A stretch of 64,000 bases of DNA from Microbacterium sp. Nx66 (GTDB lineage Bacteria; Actinomycetota; Actinomycetes; Actinomycetales; Microbacteriaceae). The stretch is taken from the NCBI RefSeq assembly GCF_904066215.1, contig NZ_LR880474.1:1178001-1242000 (forward strand), given 5' to 3'. Below the pieces are notes generated by a model, which was given only the letters and a program-made list of their open reading frames with translations, had not been told where the DNA came from and did not search any database. The position numbers were made by a program, and so were the translations under genes. Shown here in pieces: positions 27,916 through 36,292 of this stretch; positions within the stretch are counted from its first letter, which is position 1, and each line of letters begins with the position of its first letter.

Positions 27916-27990
27916 GCCCGCGGCGTGCCGGGGCGGCGGCTGCGGCGGTCGCTCGGCCGGCCGCGGGGCACGACGTGGAAGAATAGCCGG

Positions 27991-28719
27991 ATGAGCATGC
28001 TGAATCGCCCCGCGAGCGGCACGGACACCGGTGAGATCGTCGCCTCCATGCGCGACTACGAGAGCGCGCAGAAGGCGGTGTCGAAGCTGATCGCCGGAGA
28101 GGTCCCCGCGCGCGACATCGCGATCGTCGGGCAGAGCGTGCGGACGGTCGAGCGGGTGACCGGACGGCTCGGCTACGCCGCCGCGGCGCGCTCGGGAGCG
28201 ATCAACGGGGTGCTCATCGGACTCTTCCTGTCGGCGATCCTCGTCCTCGGCAACCCCGAGGTGCCGATCCAGCTGTTCGTCGGCTTCGTCCTCATCGGCG
28301 TCGCGGTGGGCATGCTGCTCAGCCTCATCACCTACGCCATCGTGCGCCGCCGCCGGGACTTCGCGAGCGTGACGCAGTTCGCCGCGGATCACTACGAGGT
28401 GACCGTGCAGCCCGGCTCGCTGGCGAAGGCGCGGCAGGTCCTCGGCGCGCAGCGGGTCGCCCCCGTGCGTCCTCCGGTGAACCTGGACGAGCCGCCGAAG
28501 TACGGCGAGCGGATCCCGCAGGGCGCTCCGGCTCCCGCTCCTGAGCCTGCTCCCGAGCCCGCTCCCGCTCCCGCTCCCGACCCGGCACCGGCTCCCGCTC
28601 CCGAGCCTGCCCCCGCTCCGGAGCCGGCACCGTCTCCGGAGCCGGCACCGGCTCCCGAGCCGGGTCTTCCGCCGCGGCCGGCCGACCCGGAGACGGGCAC
28701 CCCCGGGTCCGTGCGGTGA
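27991..28719 (+). CDS. General-stress-like membrane protein with Pro-Ala-Glu repeat tail
   Basis: 242 residues. Residues about 15-60 resemble the N-terminal domain of general stress protein 17M/YflT-like proteins (VASMRDYESAQKAVSKLIAGEVPARDIAIVGQ split around position 30), followed by two membrane helices (69-88, 94-115) and a second ferredoxin-like half. From about residue 179 to 224 the chain is an extended Pro/Ala/Glu repeat. ATG 27991 is the usual choice; TAGCCG at 27984-27989 would fit a leaderless start at the second ATG, 27997. The stop overlaps the hydrolase start (GTGA). Confidence 0.7.
   Translation: MSMLNRPASGTDTGEIVASMRDYESAQKAVSKLIAGEVPARDIAIVGQSVRTVERVTGRLGYAAAARSGAINGVLIGLFLSAILVLGNPEVPIQLFVGFVLIGVAVGMLLSLITYAIVRRRRDFASVTQFAADHYEVTVQPGSLAKARQVLGAQRVAPVRPPVNLDEPPKYGERIPQGAPAPAPEPAPEPAPAPAPDPAPAPAPEPAPAPEPAPSPEPAPAPEPGLPPRPADPETGTPGSVR
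28525..28662 (+). repeat. Imperfect tandem repeat encoding Pro-Ala-Pro-Glu units
   Basis: Runs of GCTCCCGCT/CCGGAGCC-type hexamers encode about 45 residues of alternating AP/EP. Such low-complexity segments usually form extended linkers and are prone to length change. Confidence 0.85.
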
Positions 28720-29393
28720 CCACGGGGGCCACCGCCCTGCGCATCGAGGTCGCTCTGCCCGCCGGGGCGACCACGGTGTCCGCCGAGTGGACGCCGGGTA
28801 CCCGTGATGACGTCGTACTGATCGCGCACGGGGCGGGGGCCGCGAAGGACCACCCGTTCCTCGTCGGGTTCGACCGCGCACTCGCGGCGCTCGGGTACTC
28901 GACTCTGCGCTTCAACTTCCCGTACATCGAGCAGGGGCGTCGCATGCCCGGTCCTGCCGCCCACGCGGTCGCGACCTGGGAGGCCGCGGTCGCCGAGGCC
29001 CGCGCGCGGGCGCCGCGATCCGCCGTGTGGGCCACCGGGAAGTCCTACGGCGGCCGCATGGCGTCCATGGCCGTCGCCGAGGGCCTTGCCGTGGACGGCC
29101 TCGTCTACCTCGGCTATCCGCTGCATCCGCCGGGCCGCCCGGATAAGCCCCGCATCGCCCACCTGCCATCGATCACCGTCCCGCAGCTCTTCGTGGAGGG
29201 CACCGCGGACCCGTTCATCCAGCCGATCGCCCAGCTCGACGAGGCCGTCGCCGGCTGTCAGGACGCGCGGGTGCACTGGGTCGAGGGCGGCGGGCACTCC
29301 TTCGAGGTGAAGGGGCGGAGGCGTCCGCCGGCGGAGGTCGCTGCGGACCTCGCACCGGTGGTCGACGCCTTCGTCACCGGGCAGCGGGACTGA
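28716..29393 (+). CDS. Alpha/beta hydrolase (KANL3/Tex30, dienelactone-hydrolase-like)
   Basis: 225 residues, GTG start overlapping the upstream stop by 4 bp. Nucleophile S110 is in ATGKSYGGR (oxyanion loop near LIAHGAGAAKDHPF), the likely acid is D165 in EGTADPF, and the histidine is H194 in GGGHSFEVK. Matches the small Tex30-type hydrolases of unknown physiological substrate. Its stop is inside a 32-bp palindrome that acts as terminator with the convergent peptidase. Confidence 0.8.
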   Translation: MTTGATALRIEVALPAGATTVSAEWTPGTRDDVVLIAHGAGAAKDHPFLVGFDRALAALGYSTLRFNFPYIEQGRRMPGPAAHAVATWEAAVAEARARAPRSAVWATGKSYGGRMASMAVAEGLAVDGLVYLGYPLHPPGRPDKPRIAHLPSITVPQLFVEGTADPFIQPIAQLDEAVAGCQDARVHWVEGGGHSFEVKGRRRPPAEVAADLAPVVDAFVTGQRD

Positions 29394-29418
29394 GCGGGGC
29401 GGCCGCCCCGCTCAGTCC
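29387..29418. terminator. 32-bp perfect palindrome between convergent hydrolase and aminopeptidase P genes
   Basis: Positions 29387-29402 are the reverse complement of 29403-29418; the core is GCGGGGCGGCCGCCCCGC. It includes the hydrolase stop codon and lies 4 bases before the end of the opposing gene, so it likely terminates both. Confidence 0.8.
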
Positions 29419-29422
29419 GTCG

Positions 29423-30844
29423 TCAGCCCCGCAGACGCGCCATCCACGCCTCGACCTCGTCGGCCGTGCGGGGGATGCCCGCGGAGAGATTGACCGGGCC
29501 GTCCTCGGTCATCAGGATGTCGTCCTCGATCCGGACGCCGATCCCGCGCAGCTCGGCGGGAACCGTGAGGTCGTCGATCTGGAAGTACAGTCCCGGCTCG
29601 ATCGTGAAGACCATGCCGGGCGTAAGGATGCCGTCGTAGTACATCTCGCGGCGCGCCTGCGCGCAGTCGTGCACGTCGATGCCGAGATGGTGCGACGTGC
29701 CGTGCACCATGTAGCGACGGTGCTGGCCGCCCTTGTCCGCGTCCAGGGCTTCCTCCGCGGTGACGGGGAGGAGGCCCCACTCCGCGGTGCGCTCAGCGAT
29801 CACGGCCATGGCCGCCCCGTGCACGTCGCGGAAGCGGACGCCGACCTTCGCCGCCGCGAGAGCCGCGTCCGCGGCCTCGCGCACCGTCTCGTAGACCCGG
29901 CGCTGCACCTCGGTGAACGTCCCGGACACCGGGAGCGTGCGGGTGATGTCGGCGGTATAGAGGCTGTCGGCCTCCACACCCGCATCGACGAGGATGAGGT
30001 CTCCTGGCACGACGGCGCCGTCGTTGCGCGTCCAGTGCAGGTAGCAGGCGTGCGGTCCGGACGCGGCGATCGTGTCATAGCCTTCGCCGTTGCCGTCCTC
30101 GCGGGCGCGGCGGTGGAAGACGCCCTCGACGACGCGCTCGCCACGGGCATGTGCCACCGCGGCGGGGAGCTCGCGGATGATGTCGTCGAAGCCCTGCGCC
30201 GTGATCTCCACGGCCCGGCGCATCTCGGCGATCTCGAAGTCGTCCTTGATGAGGCGCAGCTCCGAGACGACACGGGTGAGGGTCTCGTCCTCCTCGAGGA
30301 CCAGCTCGCCCTCGACCGGGGCGAACTCGTGCAGGTGCGCCGTGGCCAGCTGCAGGTCGGCGGCGACACCGGCGAGCGACGGACGCGGCCCGATCCAGAA
30401 TTCGCCGACCGTGGCGTCGGCGTAGAACTCCGTCGTGGTGCGGTCGGCGCGCTCGCGGAAGTAGAGCGTGACGTCATGCCCGTCGTCGGTCGGCTCGAAG
30501 ACGAGCACCGAGTCCGGTTCGGCGTCGGACGCCCAGCCGGTGAGGTGCGCGAAGGCGGAGTGCGCACGGAAGACGTAGTCGGTGTCGTTGCTGCGCTGCT
30601 TGAGCGAACCGGCGGGGATCACGAGCCGCTTGCCGGGGAACGCGGCCGAGACGGCAGCGCGGCGGCGCTCGGCGTACGGAGCCTGGGCGCGCGGCGCGGG
30701 CAGCGTCTCCGGACGCTCGGCCCACCCGGTGGAGATGGTGTCGAGGAAGCCCTGCGGGAAGGGCTGCTTGCGATTGGTCGAGCTGTTCTCGACGGGGGTT
30801 TCGACGGTCTCGTCAGCGATCGTGTCGTTTTCTCCGGTGCTCAT
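29423..30844 (-). CDS. pepP: Xaa-Pro aminopeptidase (M24B, PepP-like)
   Basis: 473 residues. The pita-bread metallopeptidase domain carries the metal ligands in order: LVDAGVEADSLYTADITRT (two Asp, split here), HGTSHHLGIDVHD (His), TIEPGLYF (Glu) and VRIEDDIL (Glu). The N-terminal third is the aminopeptidase-P creatinase-like domain. Cleaves N-terminal residues before proline in cytosolic peptides, which fits a cell with an oligopeptide importer. An extra Thr/Glu-rich 30-residue N-terminus precedes the core. Confidence 0.92.
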   Translation of the reverse strand: MSTGENDTIADETVETPVENSSTNRKQPFPQGFLDTISTGWAERPETLPAPRAQAPYAERRRAAVSAAFPGKRLVIPAGSLKQRSNDTDYVFRAHSAFAHLTGWASDAEPDSVLVFEPTDDGHDVTLYFRERADRTTTEFYADATVGEFWIGPRPSLAGVAADLQLATAHLHEFAPVEGELVLEEDETLTRVVSELRLIKDDFEIAEMRRAVEITAQGFDDIIRELPAAVAHARGERVVEGVFHRRAREDGNGEGYDTIAASGPHACYLHWTRNDGAVVPGDLILVDAGVEADSLYTADITRTLPVSGTFTEVQRRVYETVREAADAALAAAKVGVRFRDVHGAAMAVIAERTAEWGLLPVTAEEALDADKGGQHRRYMVHGTSHHLGIDVHDCAQARREMYYDGILTPGMVFTIEPGLYFQIDDLTVPAELRGIGVRIEDDILMTEDGPVNLSAGIPRTADEVEAWMARLRG

Positions 30845-30880
30845 CCGTCCAGTCTCTCACCTGGAGGCCGCGCAGCGTGA

Positions 30881-31903
30881 TCAGCCGGCCGGCTCGAGCT
30901 GCACGATGAGGGCGCGGTGGTCGCTCCCGCCGGCATCCTCGAGGACGGCAGAGCCGGTGGGGCGCCAATTGGCGGACGCCATCACGTGATCGATGGGGGC
31001 ACCGGCGAGGGCGGGGAACGAGCTCGGCCAGGTGCCGGACATCCCGTTGCCGGTCCGGGAGGCGACGTCCCGGCAGTAGCCGATGTCGCCGCCGTCGACG
31101 CCGAGGGAGGCCATGTGATCCACGGTGGCGTTGAAGTCTCCGGCGAGGATGAAGTCACCCGCAGGGCACTGGTCGGCGATCCACTGCAGATCGCTCTGCC
31201 ATTGCTGCATCTCCTCCATGCGCGGCGCGACGGCGTGCACGGCGACGATCGTGGGGCCGTCCCCGTCGATCGGCATGAGCACGGCGCTCGGCACGGATCC
31301 GGTGTTGTTGCTTCCGTCCTTGGAGGACTCGATCACGGAGTACTCGCCGAGCTCGGGCGCCACCAGGACCGTGGTCTGCCACGACTGCGGGCCGTCCTCC
31401 ACGTCCGGGCGGAACTGCACGTGGTGCACCCACATCGGATGGCCCTGCTCGCGCAGCATGAGCGCGATCCGTTCGCCGACCTCTTCGGTGGTCTCCGGCA
31501 GCGCCACCACGTCGGCCTCCTGCTCGAGGATCTCCTGGGCGATCTGCTCGGCGGAGACGGCCTCACCCGCCGTGTTCCAGGTGAGCACCCGCAGACTCCT
31601 GTCCGTCCGCTCAGGCAGGGCCGCCACCCCGAAGCCGCGGGTCGCTCCGATCGCACCCGTCGCCGCAGCACCGAGGAGGGCGACGATCAGGACCGAGGCC
31701 GCGAACCCGCGCAGCGGTCGGGCGAGGAGGAGCAGCAGCGCCAGCACCGCGATGACCAGGAACCCGCCGAGCACGAGGCCGCGGGCGGCGACGAGCTGAG
31801 CGAACGGGTAGGTCTGCTCGAGGTGGAAGAACTGCGGCCACACCACGATCGCCGACGCGATCGCGAAGAGCACGGTGAGCAGGATCCCCAGGAGACGAAA
31901 CAT
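30881..31903 (-). CDS. Membrane-anchored endonuclease/exonuclease/phosphatase-family protein
   Basis: 340 residues. Three N-terminal membrane helices (about 4-20, 38-62, 65-90) place the catalytic domain outside the membrane. The EEP fold is seen from LRVLTWNTAG (metal Asn), through ADVVALPETTEE (Glu), GDFNATVDH and the C-terminal IDHVMAS and GGSDHRAL motifs. Could act on nucleic acid, phospholipid or phosphoinositide-like substrates. TAGGCT 7 nt before the ATG points to a leaderless message. Confidence 0.82.
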   Translation of the reverse strand: MFRLLGILLTVLFAIASAIVVWPQFFHLEQTYPFAQLVAARGLVLGGFLVIAVLALLLLLARPLRGFAASVLIVALLGAAATGAIGATRGFGVAALPERTDRSLRVLTWNTAGEAVSAEQIAQEILEQEADVVALPETTEEVGERIALMLREQGHPMWVHHVQFRPDVEDGPQSWQTTVLVAPELGEYSVIESSKDGSNNTGSVPSAVLMPIDGDGPTIVAVHAVAPRMEEMQQWQSDLQWIADQCPAGDFILAGDFNATVDHMASLGVDGGDIGYCRDVASRTGNGMSGTWPSSFPALAGAPIDHVMASANWRPTGSAVLEDAGGSDHRALIVQLEPAG

Positions 31904-31910
31904 CCCCTCC

Positions 31911-31916
31911 AGCCTA
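31911..31916 (-). promoter_or_regulatory. -10 box of the EEP-family gene, predicted leaderless
   Basis: TAGGCT on the minus strand, 7 nt before ATG 31903. Confidence 0.5.
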
Positions 31917-32006
31917 GAAGCGCCGCCTGTGAAGTCCCTGCCTCGCATCGCCGGTCCGTCCACGCGATCCGGGTCCGGTTTCCGCGCCACGCGCGTCGAC
32001 GCTCGG

Positions 32007-32012
32007 TACGCT
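32007..32012 (+). promoter_or_regulatory. -10 box of the PHP phosphoesterase gene, predicted leaderless
   Basis: TACGCT, 6 nt before ATG 32019. Confidence 0.5.
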
Positions 32013-32018
32013 CGGAGG

Positions 32019-32882
32019 ATGCCCGTTCCACCCGCCGGTCCTGCCGACCTGCACCTGCACTCCAACCACTCCGACGGCACCGAGTCGCCCGCCGAGGTCA
32101 TGAGGCAGGCGCATCGGCACGGCGTACGGACCGCTGCGCTCACGGACCACGACCGCACCACGGGCTGGACGGAGGCCGGCGACGCCGCCGTCGCGCTCGG
32201 CATGACCTTCCTCCCCGGGATGGAGCTGTCAGCCAAACACGAGTGGCGCAGCGTGCACGTGCTCGGCTATCTCTTCGATCCGGAGGATGCGGCGGTGCGG
32301 GCGGAGACCGACCGGATCCGGAACGACCGGATCGGACGAGCGGAGCGCATCGTCCGCAACATCGGCCGCGATTACGACCTGCACTGGGATGACGTCCTCG
32401 CCCAGACGACGCTCGACGCGACGGTCGGTCGGCCCCACATCGCGGACGCGCTGGTGGCGCGCGGCATCGTTCGGGATCGGGGCGAGGCCTTCGACGGCAT
32501 CCTCCATCCGCGGGAGGGCTACTACGAGCCGCACTACGCCCCGGACCCGCTGACCGCCGTGAGGCTTCTCACCGAGGCGGGCGGCGTGGCGATCATCGCG
32601 CACCCTGTGACGGCGGGCCGTGATCGGATGATGCCGGTGCCGTACATCGAGCGTCTGATCGACGCGGGGCTGGCCGGATTCGAGGTGGACCACCGGGAGA
32701 ACACCGCCGCCGGCAAGCGGCTGCTGCGCGAACTGGCAGCCCGGCACGACCTCATCGTCACCGGGTCCAGCGATTACCACGGCACCGGAAAACCGAACGT
32801 GCCGGGGGAGAACACCACCGCGGGGGACATGGTCGCCCGGATCATCGATCGCGCCTCCGGCTCCGGCCCGCGGCGTCCCTGA
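32019..32882 (+). CDS. PHP-domain phosphoesterase (TrpH/RNase AM-like)
   Basis: 287 residues. The metal site of PHP enzymes is visible: DLHLHSNHSDG (H12, H14 and D19), ALTDHDRTTG, GMELSAKH, IIAHPVTAG and SSDYHGTGKPN. The nearest characterised relatives hydrolyse 3',5'-nucleoside bisphosphates or trim RNA 5' ends. A middle alpha-helical insertion (DPEDAAVRAETDRIRNDRIG) is typical of the group. Monocistronic, divergent from the EEP gene. Confidence 0.87.
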   Translation: MPVPPAGPADLHLHSNHSDGTESPAEVMRQAHRHGVRTAALTDHDRTTGWTEAGDAAVALGMTFLPGMELSAKHEWRSVHVLGYLFDPEDAAVRAETDRIRNDRIGRAERIVRNIGRDYDLHWDDVLAQTTLDATVGRPHIADALVARGIVRDRGEAFDGILHPREGYYEPHYAPDPLTAVRLLTEAGGVAIIAHPVTAGRDRMMPVPYIERLIDAGLAGFEVDHRENTAAGKRLLRELAARHDLIVTGSSDYHGTGKPNVPGENTTAGDMVARIIDRASGSGPRRP

Positions 32883-32931
32883 CCCCGGCGGACTGTCGGC
32901 GGTCTCCCGGCATTCTGTCGAGGCGGACCGA

Positions 32932-32937
32932 TACGGT
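32932..32937 (+). promoter_or_regulatory. -10 box of the DUF817 gene, predicted leaderless
   Basis: TACGGT, 7 nt before ATG 32945. Confidence 0.45.
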
Positions 32938-32944
32938 CCGAGGC

Positions 32945-33874
32945 ATGCAACGTGCCACCTCCCTGGAGCGCCGCGTCGACGCGATCGCTCGCCGACTCCT
33001 CCGTGCGGTGCCGACATCGGGCTTCCGCGCCGGGCTGGCCGAGTTCCTCGTCTTCGTGCTGAAGCAGGCCTGGGCCTGCGTGTTCGGTGCGGCGCTGCTG
33101 GTGGTGATCGTCGCCGCCCGCCTCTGGTACCCCGACGACGCCGCGCTCGCCCGCAACGACGCGCTGACGATCGCGGCCGTGCTCATCCAGGTGGCCATGC
33201 TCGTGTTCCGCCTCGAGAGCGGGCGGGAGCTCTGGGTGATCGTGCTCTTCCACATCACCGGCACGGCGATGGAGCTGTTCAAGACCGACGTCGGTTCCTG
33301 GGCGTATGCCGCGGACGGCATCCTCCGCATCGGGGGAGTCCCGCTGTTCAGCGGGTTCATGTACGCGGCGGTCGGCTCCTACATGGTGCGCGTGTACCGG
33401 CTGTTCGACCTCGGGTTCACCCGCTACCCGCGCCGGTGGTTGACGGCCGTCCTGGCCGCCGCCATCTACGTCAACTTCTTCACCCACCACTGGTGGTGGG
33501 ATGCCAGGTGGCTGCTCCTCGCCGGGGTGGTGGTGCTGTGGCTGCCCACCGTCATGCACGCCCGCGTATGGCGCCGCACCATCCGGCTGCCGCTCCTCGC
33601 GGTCTTCGCCGGGGTGGCGGTGTTCATCTACCTGGCCGAGAACATCGGCACCTGGGCAGGCGCGTGGGCGTATCCCGACCAGGCGGCGGGGTGGCAGCCC
33701 GTGTCCCTGAGCAAGCTCAGCTCCTGGTTCCTGCTGATGATCATCTCGGTGGTGCTCGTCGCCTGGGTCTACCCGCCGCAGGTTCCGGCCGACCTCCTGC
33801 ACGACGAAGGGCGCCCCACGGTAGACCGTGCGGGCGCCCCTCGGACGACGATGACGCGGATCAGGCGCCGGTGA
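32945..33874 (+). CDS. DUF817 membrane protein with read-through C-terminal tail
   Basis: 309 residues, about eight membrane helices; blocks such as FRLESGRELWVIVLFHITGT, GSWAYAADG and FFTHHWWWDARW define DUF817 (function unknown, often near lipid or stress genes). The natural domain ends near LVAWVYPPQVPADLLHD; the last 23 residues (EGRPTVDRAGAP and on) are encoded by the terminator hairpin of the opposing helicase gene plus 14 bp of its 3' end, so the tail may be fortuitous. Confidence 0.85.
   Translation: MQRATSLERRVDAIARRLLRAVPTSGFRAGLAEFLVFVLKQAWACVFGAALLVVIVAARLWYPDDAALARNDALTIAAVLIQVAMLVFRLESGRELWVIVLFHITGTAMELFKTDVGSWAYAADGILRIGGVPLFSGFMYAAVGSYMVRVYRLFDLGFTRYPRRWLTAVLAAAIYVNFFTHHWWWDARWLLLAGVVVLWLPTVMHARVWRRTIRLPLLAVFAGVAVFIYLAENIGTWAGAWAYPDQAAGWQPVSLSKLSSWFLLMIISVVLVAWVYPPQVPADLLHDEGRPTVDRAGAPRTTMTRIRRR
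33809..33839 (-). terminator. Terminator of the RhlE-like helicase, inside the 3' end of the DUF817 gene
   Basis: Outer GGGCGCCC (33809-33816) pairs with GGGCGCCC (33832-33839), inner CACGG (33817-33821) with CCGTG (33826-33830), one bulged base, TAGA loop. It lies 21 bp beyond the helicase stop. Confidence 0.7.
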
Positions 33875-35381
33875 CGGGTGCCGCCCCGGTGCCGGAGCCG
33901 CCGCGACGACGGCGGCGACGGCGGGCGGGGGCGGGCTTGCCGTCGTGGTGCTCCTTGCCGGTGCCGTCGTGGGTGCCGGCGCCCTCGGCGCCGCGGTCGG
34001 CGGTCTGCGCGGCGGAACCCTCGCCGGACGACCCTTCGGGCGTGCCCTCCGCGAACGTGGAGCCGACAGACGACGAGCCGGTGCGGCGGCGGCGACGGCG
34101 GCGCGTGCCGCCCTCTCCGGTGCCCTCTTCGGCGGCGTCCGCGGCGCGCTCCGGACGACGGGTGCGCTCCGTCTTGACCGCTTCCTTCTTCGGCGCGCTC
34201 ACGAGCCGCCCCTTCGTCCCCTCGGGGATGTCGAGGTCGGTGTACAGGTGCGGGCTCGACGAGTAGGTCTCGACCGGTTCGGGCTGACCGAACTCGAGCG
34301 CGCGGTTGATGAGGGCCCACTTGTGCAGGTCCTCCCAGTCCACGAACGTCACCGCGATCCCGGTCTTGCCCGCGCGGCCCGTGCGTCCCGCGCGGTGGAG
34401 GTAGGTCTTCTCCTCGTCGGGGATGGTGTGGTTGATGACGTGGGTGACGTCGTCGACGTCGATACCGCGGGCCGCCACGTCCGTCGCCACGAGGACGTCC
34501 TTCTTGCCGGCCTTGAACGCGGCCATGGAGCGCTCACGCTGGTCCTGTCCCATGTCGCCGTGGACGCCGCCCACGTTGAAGCCGCGGTCGCTCAGCTCGT
34601 CCACCAGACGCTGCGCTGCGCGCTTCGTGCGCGTGAAGATGACCGTCTTCCCCCGGCCCTCGGCCTGCAGGATGCGAGCGATGACCTCGTCCTTGTCCAG
34701 CGAGTGGGCGCGGTAGACGAGGTGCTTGATGTTCGCCTGCGTCAGGCCCTCGTCCGGGTCGTTGGCGCGGATGTGGATCGGGTTGGTCATGAACCGCCGT
34801 GCCAGCGCGACGATCGGACCGGGCATGGTCGCGGAGAACAGCTGCGTGTGCCGCACCGCGGGGACCTTCTGGAAGATCTTCTCGATGTCGGCGAGGAAGC
34901 CGAGGTCGAGCATCTTGTCGGCCTCGTCGAGCACGACCTCGGTCGCGTTCGAGAGGTCGAGGAGGCGCTGGCCGGCGAGGTCGATGAGACGCCCCGGCGT
35001 GCCGACGACGATCTGCGCTCCGGCCTTGAGCTGGTCGATCTGCCCTTCGTACGCCTTGCCGCCGTAGATGGCGACGACGCTGGTGGAGCGGTTGCTCGTG
35101 AGCAGATCGATGTCCTCGTAGACCTGCACCGCGAGCTCGCGGGTCGGGACGACGATGAGGGCCTTGACCCCGTGCTCCGGATCCTTCCCGAGGCGCTGCA
35201 CGACCGGGATGCCGAAGCCGAAGGTCTTGCCGGTACCGGTCTTCGCCTGTCCGATGATGTCCTGCCCCGGGAGCCCGAGGGGGATGGTCTGCTCCTGGAT
35301 CGGGAAGGCATCGACGATGCCCTTCGCGGCCAGTGCGTCGACGATGTCCTGATCGATGCCGAGTTCGGCGAAAGTTGTCAC
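33861..35381 (-). CDS. rhlE: DEAD-box RNA helicase (RhlE-like)
   Basis: 506 residues. Q-motif AFPIQEQTI, Walker A AKTGTGKT with K52, PTRELA at 79-84, DEAD at 152-155, SAT at 183-185, HRAGRTGRAG in domain 2. The C-terminal 110 residues are charged and end in two poly-arginine clusters (RRRRRRR-type) that should bind RNA. Probable roles: ribosome assembly, RNA decay, cold adaptation. It starts at GTG with no obvious ribosome site; the 170 bp upstream is shared with the divergent ferritin-like gene. Syntenic with mycobacterial Rv3211 from memory. Confidence 0.92.
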   Translation of the reverse strand: MTTFAELGIDQDIVDALAAKGIVDAFPIQEQTIPLGLPGQDIIGQAKTGTGKTFGFGIPVVQRLGKDPEHGVKALIVVPTRELAVQVYEDIDLLTSNRSTSVVAIYGGKAYEGQIDQLKAGAQIVVGTPGRLIDLAGQRLLDLSNATEVVLDEADKMLDLGFLADIEKIFQKVPAVRHTQLFSATMPGPIVALARRFMTNPIHIRANDPDEGLTQANIKHLVYRAHSLDKDEVIARILQAEGRGKTVIFTRTKRAAQRLVDELSDRGFNVGGVHGDMGQDQRERSMAAFKAGKKDVLVATDVAARGIDVDDVTHVINHTIPDEEKTYLHRAGRTGRAGKTGIAVTFVDWEDLHKWALINRALEFGQPEPVETYSSSPHLYTDLDIPEGTKGRLVSAPKKEAVKTERTRRPERAADAAEEGTGEGGTRRRRRRRTGSSSVGSTFAEGTPEGSSGEGSAAQTADRGAEGAGTHDGTGKEHHDGKPAPARRRRRRRGGSGTGAAPVTGA

Positions 35382-35539
35382 TGTTGTTCAGATGCCTGTC
35401 CGGCGACCATGCGCGATCGCCTCGTAAACGGAGCCACGCCGTCTCGTGTGCCACAGGCGCGGGGCCCCGCTCCGACGGCGGGGACACGCCCAGCCTACCG
35501 GAGGGGCGGCTCCGGGCAGGGAGGACGTCTTCTGCCGAG

Positions 35540-35545
35540 TATTGT
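35540..35545 (+). promoter_or_regulatory. -10 box ahead of the leader mini-ORF
   Basis: TATTGT, 7 nt before GTG 35553, the same geometry as the other predicted leaderless starts. Confidence 0.4.
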
Positions 35546-35552
35546 GAACGAC

Positions 35553-35585
35553 GTGGCCGACTCGGGAGGAACACCTCGTGGTTAA
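35553..35585 (+). CDS. Possible 10-codon leader peptide overlapping the ferritin-like gene start
   Basis: GTG 35553 reads ten codons (product MADSGGTPRG) and stops at TAA 35583-35585, overlapping the start codon of the next gene (GTG 35578) by 8 bp in another frame. It would be the leaderless first ORF of the transcript, and the ribosome site of the main gene (GGGAGGA) lies within it, so translation of the two could be coupled. No homology is claimed. Confidence 0.3.
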   Translation: MADSGGTPRG

Positions 35586-36291
35586 GTGGTTCTGGCAGCG
35601 CGACGCCGCGCCGCGACGCACCCTGGCGCTGCGCAGCCGCGGCGAGCAGAGCGATGCGACGCGTGTCGACTTCGCGGAGCTGGCGCCGGAGCTCGACCGA
35701 TTCCTCGGCCAGGCGGCCTACCTCCAGCTCGGCTACTTCGAGACGCTGACGCGGCTCATCCGCGCGACTCCCGAGCTGGCCGAGAAGGAATCGCTGTCCC
35801 GGGCCGCCGGTGCGGCGCTCACCAAGCACCGGGGCATCGTCGACATCATCGCGGCGCGCGGTCAGGACCCGACGCAGCTCATGCTCCCGTTCCGCGAGCA
35901 CCTGGACGCGTTCCGGCGCAAGACCATCGGGGCGCGCCCGCGCGAGACCCTGCTCGCGGTCTACATCACGGCGGGCATGCTCGACGACTTCTATCTCGCG
36001 CTCGCTTCGAGCTACGGCGAGACGGGGCGGCGGGTCGCGGAGATCCTGCGCGAGGACGACGCGCGCCACGAGATCGTCGCGATCATCCAGGAGACGATCG
36101 AGAGCGACGAGGAGTGGCGCTCGCTGCTGTCCATGTGGGCGCGGCGTCTCGTGGGCGACACGATCCTCGTCTGTCGCGCGGCTCTGCGTCCCGAACTCCT
36201 CGCCGTGGAGGAGGCCCGCATCGAGCCGGTGTACACCGAGCTGATGGGGGCGCACGCCCGGCGCATGGACGCGATGGGCCTCGCGTCCTAG
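35578..36291 (+). CDS. Ferritin-fold protein of the MiaE-like (MiaE_2) family
   Basis: 237 residues, all-helical. Helices carry candidate di-iron ligands (LQLGYFETLT, ALTKHRGIVD, LDDFYLAL, REDDARHEIV) in the order expected for a four-helix ferritin-like protein. In actinobacteria this family is annotated as MiaE-like, but tRNA hydroxylation has not been shown for it to my knowledge. GTG start with GGAGGA upstream. Its place between rhlE and the DUF3107 gene matches mycobacterial Rv3210c (from memory). Confidence 0.75.
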   Translation: MVKWFWQRDAAPRRTLALRSRGEQSDATRVDFAELAPELDRFLGQAAYLQLGYFETLTRLIRATPELAEKESLSRAAGAALTKHRGIVDIIAARGQDPTQLMLPFREHLDAFRRKTIGARPRETLLAVYITAGMLDDFYLALASSYGETGRRVAEILREDDARHEIVAIIQETIESDEEWRSLLSMWARRLVGDTILVCRAALRPELLAVEEARIEPVYTELMGAHARRMDAMGLAS

Positions 36292-36292
36292 C

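Noticed and set aside
28392..29297. Minus-strand frame with Gly/Ala/Ser repeats opposite the stress-protein tail
   Set aside because: It is the antisense reading of the Pro-Ala-Glu repeat and the hydrolase gene; not a glycine-rich protein gene.
34787..35311. Plus and minus secondary frames within the RhlE-like gene
   Set aside because: Alternate readings of helicase codons with Arg/Ser bias and no start signals.
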